Of a stretch of DNA of 42,604 nt, positions 32,029-42,604 are shown piece after piece. How positions within the stretch are numbered: the first letter of the stretch is position 1; each line of letters opens with the position of its first letter. Made by a program: the position numbers and the translations under genes. This DNA comes from an uncultured Alphaproteobacteria bacterium (GTDB taxonomy: Bacteria > Pseudomonadota > Alphaproteobacteria > Rhizobiales > Ancalomicrobiaceae). A model generated the notes under the pieces. That model was not told the origin of the DNA. It made no database searches and saw only the letters and a list, made by a program, of their open reading frames with translations. The stretch spans positions 1 through 42,604 of the forward strand of contig CALMFH010000282.1 in NCBI GenBank assembly GCA_937864925.1, given 5' to 3'.

Positions 32029-34005
32029 TCACTCGGTTCGCAAGCGCGCGTCCAGTCGTTCGGCGAGGCGAGCGAGATCGTCGCTCGTCTCGAGGATTTC
32101 GACGATCGGCACCGGCGCCGGCGGGCGGACCTCCAGCGTGATCGATGTCGTCCGGTCGAGAAACCGTCGCGCTTCTTCCACCATCCTGCGGCGGCGGGTC
32201 GGATCGCGCACCTCGGCGAAGAGCGCCGACATCTCCTTGGCGAGGCGGCGGCGAACCTTCTCCGTCGTCGTCCTGTCGTCGCGGGCGAGTTTGCGGATCA
32301 GGCGACCGACGAAGGAGGCGTCGACACAGGTCGCCGACGCTTCGACGAGACCGATCCCGGGAAGCGCATCGGGGATGGTCTCGGGGTGCAGGAACAGCGA
32401 CGCCGGGATGCCGGCGAGGCGCGCCTTCACCTCGATCCGCCCCATGTCGGCGATCGCCAGATCGGCCGTGTCGACCGCGATCTCCTTCGCCGTTTCGTTC
32501 CAGGCGAGGCGCAGGGCGGCGGAGATGTCGAGCTCTGCATAACCGAGGTCGCCGAGCACCCGCCGGCCTTCGGCGTCGGCGAGGCCGGTCGGCACGACGA
32601 AATGATCGAGCTTGGCCGAAACCGTCGTCGGCACGGCGCGCCGGAAGCGGTCGAGGTCGATCACCAGCGCTCCCAGTCTGATCGCCGGCACCCCCGGCTC
32701 CGCCACCTCGAATCGTTCGACATCGAAATGGCCGAGCCGCGGCATCAGCGACGAGGGGTCGATCTCGGCTCCCACCGCGCCGGCCTCCAGGGCGCGACGC
32801 AGATCGTCGCCGTCGGGAAAGGCCAGATCGCGGGCCGTCATCCGCGCGAGGCGCAGGATCGCTTTCGGCGCGACGATGTCGACGCCCTCCACCGTGAGCT
32901 CATCGAGGCGCTCGCCGGAAAAAGCGCCGACGGCGATCCGCGCCACGTCGGCATGGTCGAGATCCGGCCCGGTGAGGTGAAAGCCCTCGATCGTCCATCC
33001 CTCGTCGCGGGTCGCCAGGAACAGCTCCAACAACACCCGTGCCGCATCGCCCCGCGAGGCGTCGGGCGATCCGACGAGGAAGCGGTCGATCAGGCGCCCG
33101 AGCGGCGCCGGGCCGCGACCGATCCGGCGCGCACCGATGCGCATCGCCTGGAGCGACAGGACCGCATCGCCGGTTTCGAGCGCGACCGGGCCGGTCCGCA
33201 ACCCGTCCATCGAGGTGAGGAGGGCCGCGTCACGTTCGGCGCCTTCGGCTCCGCCGTCGTCGAAGACCCGGCGCCAGACCGTCGGATCGAACCCGAGGAG
33301 CTCCGTATCGGCGACGGTCAACCGGGCCCTGCCGACCGCAGCGATCGCATCGAGGGTCGCGCGGGCGAAGGCGAGCCGTTCGATCCGCCCACCGGCGAGC
33401 CCGGTCAGCGCCACCGTCTCGGCCGTCGCTTCGGTGTGTTCGGACCCGTCCGCCCGGCGGCTCGAGAAACCGAATCGACCGATCGTGGCGCGGCCGACGG
33501 CGACGGCGTCGTAGACCCGCGTCGCCGCCAGCGACGAGGTGATGGGTCGATCCGGATCGATCGACGGCCGATCGAAGGTCGGGATCGCGACGTCGGCGAG
33601 GGCGACATCGGCGAGTTCGAGCGCGATGGTCTCGTCGCCCTGCGTCGTCGACATCGTGAGTCGCGGGAGGTCGAGGCCGCGCAGGGCGAAGCCGCCCCCG
33701 GGGCGCTCGGAGAGGTCGGCGATCGTCACCGAGGGAACGGTGATGCGGATCGGCACGCCGCCCTCGGTCGGCACAGTGATCGTCAGGTCGCGTAATTCGA
33801 CGCGATCCTCGCCGGTGGAGCGGGAGAGGCCGCCCCATTCGACGGTCCGTCCGGCCGCCCGTGCCGACGACGCCCAGGCGTCGAGGAGACGTTCGGTCGT
33901 CTCACCGGCCAAGGCGGTGGCGGCCGAGACCGCGACGACGATCGCGGCGAGGATCGCCGAGGTTCGGCGCGGCGGAACGGGGCATCGACGACCGACGAGG
34001 CTCAT
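32029..34005 (-). CDS. Large secreted beta-rich protein, unknown family
   Basis: This encodes a 658-residue protein with a signal peptide (ILAAIVVAVSAATALAGE). The mature chain has repeated patterns of short strands with alternating residues: VEWGGLSRSTGEDRVELRDLTITVP, IRITVPSVTIADLSE, LELADVALADVAIP and LTVEGVDIVAPKAILRLARMTARDLAF. These are reminiscent of AsmA-like or layered beta-sheet envelope proteins. The closing part contains ALRLAWNETAKEIAVDTADLAIADMGRIEVKARLAG, which is similar to the protein encoded immediately downstream. It precedes that gene by 103 bases on the same strand. AGGAG is six bases before the ATG at 34005. The function is unknown; an envelope location is inferred. Confidence 0.78.
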   Translation of the reverse strand: MSLVGRRCPVPPRRTSAILAAIVVAVSAATALAGETTERLLDAWASSARAAGRTVEWGGLSRSTGEDRVELRDLTITVPTEGGVPIRITVPSVTIADLSERPGGGFALRGLDLPRLTMSTTQGDETIALELADVALADVAIPTFDRPSIDPDRPITSSLAATRVYDAVAVGRATIGRFGFSSRRADGSEHTEATAETVALTGLAGGRIERLAFARATLDAIAAVGRARLTVADTELLGFDPTVWRRVFDDGGAEGAERDAALLTSMDGLRTGPVALETGDAVLSLQAMRIGARRIGRGPAPLGRLIDRFLVGSPDASRGDAARVLLELFLATRDEGWTIEGFHLTGPDLDHADVARIAVGAFSGERLDELTVEGVDIVAPKAILRLARMTARDLAFPDGDDLRRALEAGAVGAEIDPSSLMPRLGHFDVERFEVAEPGVPAIRLGALVIDLDRFRRAVPTTVSAKLDHFVVPTGLADAEGRRVLGDLGYAELDISAALRLAWNETAKEIAVDTADLAIADMGRIEVKARLAGIPASLFLHPETIPDALPGIGLVEASATCVDASFVGRLIRKLARDDRTTTEKVRRRLAKEMSALFAEVRDPTRRRRMVEEARRFLDRTTSITLEVRPPAPVPIVEILETSDDLARLAERLDARLRTE

Positions 34006-34220
34006 GGCCGCTCCTGGCCGCCGGCACCACGGACCCCGCCATCCCGTCGCCGGAGTGGGGACGGGCGAGACGCGCACCCCGACGACATCGCAGCGACCGG
34101 CGGAGAGGGGGCGGGGAGGCCGATTCGCGCCCGCGGCGGAGGCGGAATCGGCCATCTTCAGATCCTGTTTACCACGCGTGGCGGACACTCGCCGAGACCT
34201 CGAACGAATCCGGAGAGCCC

Positions 34221-35825
34221 TTGCGCAACCGAGGCCGCAATCTGCTGGTGGCGATCTTCGTGGTCGTCCTGATCGGCGTCACGCCCTACCTGCTGGGGCG
34301 GGCGGTGCTGCGCGTCCATGCCGACAAGATCGGCCGGGCCGAACTGCTGTCGATCGCCGAGCAGGAACTGCGGCGCGCCGAGAGCGCCGTCGCCGAGGCG
34401 GTCACGGCGCTGCGCGACGCCGATCGCGCCGGCATCTCCGACTGCACCGGCGCCAAGGTGGCGCGTCTCGGCGACATGGCGGCCCGCTCGCGCTTCGTCC
34501 GCCGGATGGGGCTGGTCGACGCCGCCGGATACGCCATGTGTTTCGATCCGCCGACGGCCAAGCGTCGCGGTGCCGTGCTCTTCGACGTCGCCGAAGCCCG
34601 GCAGGTGACGATCACCCTTCTCGACCCGGAGCGTATCCCCGATGTGGTGCCGGGAACCGTGCTCGTCGCCTGGCACACCGCAGCGGGAGCCCATCTGGTG
34701 GCCGAACTGACCGCTTCGGTCGTCGACGTCGATGCCGGAGCCGAATACCTGCGCGGCTCCCGCCACCTCGCCCTTCTCATCGGCGACGCCGACGTCTGGG
34801 CCTCGGCCGGGGTGCGGCCGACCGGAGCGGATGTCGTCTCGCAGCAGGCGCGGTCCGATCATTTCCCACTCACCGCGAGGGCCGAGATCTCCGCCGCGGC
34901 ACTCTACGAACTGGTGCGGCCGCTCGAGGCGACGCTCGCCATCGGGACGCTCGCCGGAACCACCGTGCTCATCGGCATCGCCTTCCTGATCTACTGGAAG
35001 CCGACCTCGGAGGTCGACGACGAGATCCTGGTGGCGCTGCGGCGCGAGGAGTTCGTGCCCTATTTCCAGCCGGTGATGAACATCGACACCGGCCGCATCG
35101 AGGGCTGCGAGATGCTGGTGCGCTGGATCCGTCCGGACGGAACCACGGTGTCGCCCGGCGCCTTCATGTCCTATTGCGAGACCTCCGGCCACGTCTTCGA
35201 GATGACCCGGCTCCTCATGCGCAAGTCGGTCGCCCAACTCGGCGGGCTCTATGCGCGCCACCCCGAGCTGAAGCTGTCGATCAATCTCTTCGCCGGCCAT
35301 TTCTCGGATCGTCGCATCATCGAGGACGTCGTCGCCATCTTCGAGGGCACGGAGATCGGTTTCGACCAGTTGGTCTTCGAGGTGACCGAGCGCTATCCGC
35401 TGCGCGACATCGTCCAGGCCCGCAAGATCATCGCCGAGATGCACGCTCTCGGCTGTCGCGTCGCGCTCGACGATACCGGGACCGGCCACGGCGGCCTCGC
35501 CTACATCCAACAGCTCGGCATCGACATCGTGAAGATCGACAAGATGTTCATCGACGCGATGGGCTCCGACCTCGGCGCCTCCACCATCGTCGACGTGCTG
35601 GTCGAACTGGCCAATTCGCTCGGCATGGGCGTCGTCGCCGAGGGCGTGGAGAACCAGGAGCAGCTCGAACGGCTGCGCGAGAAGGGCGTCACCTCGGCTC
35701 AGGGCTACGTCTTCGCGCCGGCACTTCCGGCCAAACTGTTCATCGACCTCGCCGAGGGCATGCTGTCGCGCCGCCGCGGATCGGCGGCAGCGGCGGAGAG
35801 CGCCGCCGACAGCGAAGCGGCCTGA
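34221..35825 (+). CDS. CSS-motif/EAL c-di-GMP phosphodiesterase
   Basis: This 534-residue membrane protein has an N-terminal helix (NLLVAIFVVVLIGVTPYLLG), a periplasmic CSS-type sensor domain, a second helix (ATLAIGTLAGTTVLIGIAFLIYW) and a cytoplasmic EAL domain. The sensor has CTGAKVARLGDMAARSRFVRRMGLVDAAGYAMC, whose two cysteines fit the redox pair of PdeC-type proteins. The EAL core reads EML at E297, then INLFAGHF, FEVTERYPL, DDTGTGHGGL, VKIDKMFID, AEGVENQEQ and QGYVFA. The usual metal and catalytic residues (E, N, E, DD, K, E, Q) are retained, so activity is likely. The start is TTG at 34221 with GGAG 5 bases upstream. It is divergent from the secreted paralogue pair. Confidence 0.9.
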   Translation: MRNRGRNLLVAIFVVVLIGVTPYLLGRAVLRVHADKIGRAELLSIAEQELRRAESAVAEAVTALRDADRAGISDCTGAKVARLGDMAARSRFVRRMGLVDAAGYAMCFDPPTAKRRGAVLFDVAEARQVTITLLDPERIPDVVPGTVLVAWHTAAGAHLVAELTASVVDVDAGAEYLRGSRHLALLIGDADVWASAGVRPTGADVVSQQARSDHFPLTARAEISAAALYELVRPLEATLAIGTLAGTTVLIGIAFLIYWKPTSEVDDEILVALRREEFVPYFQPVMNIDTGRIEGCEMLVRWIRPDGTTVSPGAFMSYCETSGHVFEMTRLLMRKSVAQLGGLYARHPELKLSINLFAGHFSDRRIIEDVVAIFEGTEIGFDQLVFEVTERYPLRDIVQARKIIAEMHALGCRVALDDTGTGHGGLAYIQQLGIDIVKIDKMFIDAMGSDLGASTIVDVLVELANSLGMGVVAEGVENQEQLERLREKGVTSAQGYVFAPALPAKLFIDLAEGMLSRRRGSAAAAESAADSEAA

Positions 35826-36024
35826 CGCGCCCGTCCCATCACCCGACGCGATGGAGCCGCCGGGCCGCTCGGATCGCGGTGCCCCGGCGTTCGCTCGTCG
35901 CCGCGGCGGGAGCGGGGGCGCTTCGCGACCTCGCGCATCGGTCGGAGCCGGGTGCGGCGCAGCGCGCGGGGTCCGCGCGATCGGGCCGTTCCCAGCGACG
36001 CGGAACATGCTCTAACCTCGACGG

Positions 36025-36861
36025 ATGACCGCCACCGTCTTCGCCGCCGTCCTTCTCTCCGCCGTGCTCCACGCCGGTTGGAACGTCCTGGTGAAACGGA
36101 CCGACGATCCGCGAGCCACGGCGATGCTCGTGGTCATCGGCGCAGGTTTCGTCGCGGCGGCGATCCTGCCCTTCGTCGATCCACCGGCGGCGGCGAGCCT
36201 GCCGTGGCTGGCGGGGGCGGTGGTGTTGCAGGTCGTCTACGTCCTGCTCCTCGCCACCGCCTACCGCGTCGCCGACATGAGCCTCGTCTACCCGACGATG
36301 CGCGGCAGTGCTCCGATGATCGTCACGGCGGTGTCGATCGGGCTTCTCGACGAACGCCTGTCGGCAACCGCCTGGTTCGGTATCGCCACCATCGCCCTCG
36401 GCATCCTGTCGCTCGCCCTCGGGGCGCGCCGCACCGGCGGCGGTCGGGGCGTGGCGATCGCCCTCCTCACCGCCTGCGCCATCGCCGGTTCCACCCTGGT
36501 CGACGGTCGTGGTGTCCGTCTCTCCGGCTCTCCTGTCGCCTACACCCTGTGGGAAGGGCTCCTGACCGGGCTTCCCTTCCTCGGATGGGCGATCGTCTTC
36601 GGCGGTGCCCGCTTCCGCGCCCATGCGCGCCGCCACTTCGTCGCCGGCCTCGCCGGCGGCGTCGGCACCACCGCGTCCTACGGCGTGGCGCTGTGGGCGA
36701 TGACCCAGGCGCCGGTCGCCCTGGTGGCGGCGCTACGCGAGACCTCGATCGTCTTCGGCCTGATCCTCGCGCGCCTCGTCCTCGGCGAACGGGCCGGCGG
36801 GCGGCGCCTCGCCGCCGCGGGCCTCATCCTCCTCGGCGCCGCCGTGCTCCGGGCGGCCTGA
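36025..36861 (+). CDS. EamA-family (DMT) transporter
   Basis: This 278-residue membrane protein has ten predicted helices in two repeated EamA halves. The first half opens MTATVFAAVLLSAVLHAGWNVLVKRTDDP, with the family's HAxWN motif. The second repeats similar features around LVDGRGVRLSGSPVAYTLWEGLLTG. The closing LGERAGGRRLAAAGLILLGAAVL is typical of DMT exporters. The transported metabolite cannot be inferred. It lies 199 bases after the EAL gene on the same strand and is probably separately transcribed. Confidence 0.9.
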   Translation: MTATVFAAVLLSAVLHAGWNVLVKRTDDPRATAMLVVIGAGFVAAAILPFVDPPAAASLPWLAGAVVLQVVYVLLLATAYRVADMSLVYPTMRGSAPMIVTAVSIGLLDERLSATAWFGIATIALGILSLALGARRTGGGRGVAIALLTACAIAGSTLVDGRGVRLSGSPVAYTLWEGLLTGLPFLGWAIVFGGARFRAHARRHFVAGLAGGVGTTASYGVALWAMTQAPVALVAALRETSIVFGLILARLVLGERAGGRRLAAAGLILLGAAVLRAA

Positions 36862-37211
36862 GTTCGCCTCGTTCGGCGCCGAGACACCGGTTCGGCCGTC
36901 GACGGACCGGACGGTCCGATGCGAGCCGCGACGGGCCCGGCGAGACCGATCGCGACGCGGTAGGGACGTCGCAACGTCCGACACGCGTGATCGGACCCGT
37001 TCGTGCCGCGATGCGCCGGAGGGAGCGACGATCGTTTCCGGGCGCCGAGAGCGGGCGAAGCCCCTTCGATCCGACCGAATGGATAAGATCACCTCGTCCG
37101 CCCCCGGGGCGTTCGCTCGCGACGGAACATCGAAGGGCCTGGCCGAGCCACTCCACCGAGACCACTACCGATCGCGTGTCGCGGGACGGCCCGGCCATCG
37201 CAACTCGGCGC
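36862..37211. other. Noncoding spacer after the EamA gene
   Basis: About 350 bases of GC-rich DNA separate the EamA stop from the next promoter. A small perfect dyad, CGGACCG-GA-CGGTCCG (36903-36918), could end the EamA transcript. I see no convincing open frame, RNA gene or repeat in the rest. Confidence 0.5.
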
Positions 37212-37260
37212 TTGACGAAAGAACAAAACACGAACATGATGTGGATATCGGGTGGATATC
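37212..37260 (+). promoter_or_regulatory. Promoter and tandem operator-like repeats of the microprotein gene
   Basis: TTGACG (37212-37217) and CATGAT (37235-37240) are 17 bases apart, within a locally AT-rich stretch. Immediately downstream, GTGGATATC occurs twice (37241-37249 and 37252-37260) with a period of 11, one helical turn. A regulator binding there would cover the transcription start. Confidence 0.6.
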
Positions 37261-37278
37261 CCGTCGAAGGAGGGTCCC

Positions 37279-37395
37279 ATGGCTCATCTGGTTCGCGGTT
37301 TCGTTCGTGAGTTCGCCTCGTTCGGTGCGCTGCTGGCTTTCGTCGCGATGGTCACCATGTGGAGCGATCTGATCGCGCGGGCGGCGCGTTTCTGA
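37279..37395 (+). CDS. 38-residue membrane microprotein
   Basis: This short open frame has a near-perfect ribosome-binding site (AAGGAGGG, 37267-37274) five bases before the ATG and a promoter further up. The protein begins MAHLVRGFVREFASFGALL, with a basic amphipathic start. A single hydrophobic segment follows (FGALLAFVAMVTMWSDLIA, residues about 15-33), and the protein ends RAARF. It is thus probably an inner-membrane microprotein. I know no function. It lies 232 bases upstream of dnaE on the same strand. Genes this short are readily missed by automated annotation. Confidence 0.72.
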   Translation: MAHLVRGFVREFASFGALLAFVAMVTMWSDLIARAARF

Positions 37396-37627
37396 GAACA
37401 TGTCATGAATATTCGGCGGATCTCGATCGCCCGCCCGCGACCGGAAAGGCGAGGAGCGCGGGCCGGTGCCGGCCGAAGGCGCGACCGCGATCGCGCCGGT
37501 GGTGGCGCGAGGATCTCGGGGACGGCGGCGGAGACGGGCATCCTCCGCGTTGACGAGGTCCCGCCGGCGACGACACTTGTCGGCGCGCCGACCGCGACTC
37601 GCGATCGGTGCCGGGAGGGTGGGCGAC

Positions 37628-41101
<3,474 letters not shown>

Positions 41102-41109
41102 GCGGGCGC

Positions 41110-41137
41110 GCGGGCGGAGGATCTCATCCCCGCCCGC
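41110..41137. terminator. Hairpin between dnaE and queF
   Basis: GCGGGCGG (41110-41117) pairs with CCGCCCGC (41130-41137) over a 12-base loop, overlapping the last codons of the convergent queF. It could stop transcription from dnaE. There is no T-tract. Confidence 0.35.
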
Positions 41138-41582
41138 GGTAGGGCGGAACTCCCTGGTCGGGGATCCACAGATCCTCCGGCGGCTTGCCGGTCGACCAGA
41201 AGACGTCGATCGGGATGCCGCCGCGCGGGTACCAGTAGCCGCCGATGCGCAGCCACTGCGGGGCGAGCAGATCGACGAGGCGGCGACCGATGGCCACGGT
41301 GCAGTCCTCGTGGAAGGCGCCGTGGTTGCGGAAGGCGGCGAGATAGAGCTTCAGCGACTTCGATTCGACCAACCAGGGGCCCGGCACGTAGTCGATGACG
41401 AGATGGGCGAAGTCGGGCTGGCCGGTCACCGGGCAGAGCGAGGTGAACTCCGGGACGGTGAAGCGGGCGAGGTAGCGCGTGTCGGGGTGCGGGTTCGGGA
41501 CGCGGTCGAGCACCGCCTCTGCGGGCGAGGCGGGAAGGCGGCTCGGGTGACCGAGTTGCAGGCCGTGGGGGTCGAATTCCAT
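41124..41582 (-). CDS. queF: NADPH-dependent 7-cyano-7-deazaguanine reductase
   Basis: This 152-residue single-domain (type I, YkvM-like) reductase converts preQ0 to preQ1 in queuosine biosynthesis. The catalytic cysteine is C50 in [19 protein letters not shown], the aspartate D57 lies in the same stretch, and E73 begins the substrate-binding ESKSLKLYL motif. [11 protein letters not shown] follows with the other conserved histidine and glutamate. The complete length fits the short form. No other queuosine synthesis genes (queC, queD, queE) are adjacent, but tgt is present at the other end of the window. The stop is 22 bases from the dnaE stop. Confidence 0.95.
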   Translation of the reverse strand: MEFDPHGLQLGHPSRLPASPAEAVLDRVPNPHPDTRYLARFTVPEFTSLCPVTGQPDFAHLVIDYVPGPWLVESKSLKLYLAAFRNHGAFHEDCTVAIGRRLVDLLAPQWLRIGGYWYPRGGIPIDVFWSTGKPPEDLWIPDQGVPPYRGRG

Positions 41583-41684
41583 CGTCGTCGGGTCCTTCTC
41601 GTCGTCGCCGGTGCTGCGCTGCCTCGTCCGAAACCTCCGTCCTACATAATCGCGCCGCGACGATCCGTCATCGGGAGGGGGCGA

Positions 41685-42604
<920 letters not shown>

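Overview
The window is a compact, very GC-rich chromosomal segment of an alphaproteobacterium, most likely in the Hyphomicrobiales (Rhizobiales). The case rests on gene content: an EipB (DUF1849) envelope protein, a short alphaproteobacterial phasin with TGC-rich palindromes at its promoter, ClpS-ClpA, a bacterial-type AspRS, a single-domain QueF, and frequent GTG or TTG starts. I see no tRNA, rRNA, CRISPR array, transposase or phage gene. Nearly all of it is housekeeping DNA.

Layout. 1-2050 (+): end of tgt, a small VOC-fold protein and an AzlC/AzlD amino-acid exporter pair. 2057-2177: two palindromic hairpins between convergent genes. 2259-6338 (-): GlsB-like membrane protein, HIT hydrolase, DUF482/GNAT protein, a small secreted protein, a GDPD-family phosphodiesterase and a RidA-like protein. 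6559-7831 (+): eipB and a small secreted protein. 7864-9062 (-): pterin carbinolamine dehydratase and panC. 9322-10850 (+): a VWA protein followed by a membrane J-protein. 10844-12616 (-): D,D-carboxypeptidase with a SPOR domain. 12827-20282 (+): phasin, clpS-clpA and mfd. 20314-21042 (-): an AT-rich cysteine-containing secreted protein, the clearest compositional outlier. 21421-24620: dienelactone hydrolase (+), rnd (-), bfr (+) and bfd (-), with the second copy of the 57-bp palindromic element between bfr and bfd. 25007-28052 (+): META-domain protein, aspS and a DUF3592-like protein. 28107-34005 (-): MBL-fold hydrolase, an M15-like peptidase and two apparently paralogous secreted proteins. 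34221-36861 (+): a CSS-EAL phosphodiesterase and an EamA transporter. 37212-37395 (+): a 38-residue membrane microprotein with its own promoter and tandem repeats. 37628-41101 (+): dnaE. 41124-42272 (-): queF and a flavodoxin-fold oxidoreductase. 42409-end (+): start of eno.

How the genes work together. Tgt and QueF both serve queuosine tRNA modification. ClpS delivers N-degron substrates to ClpA. Bfr and Bfd form an iron storage and release pair with separate promoters sharing a 10-mer. EipB, the SPOR carboxypeptidase and the M15-like peptidase point to cell-envelope maintenance. Phasin indicates polyhydroxyalkanoate granules. Mfd and DnaE serve DNA repair and replication.

I found no obvious new defence or biosynthetic system. 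The most unusual items are the duplicated palindromic element between convergent genes, the 38-residue microprotein, the AT-rich secreted protein, the bfr/bfd shared motif and the VWA/J-protein pair.
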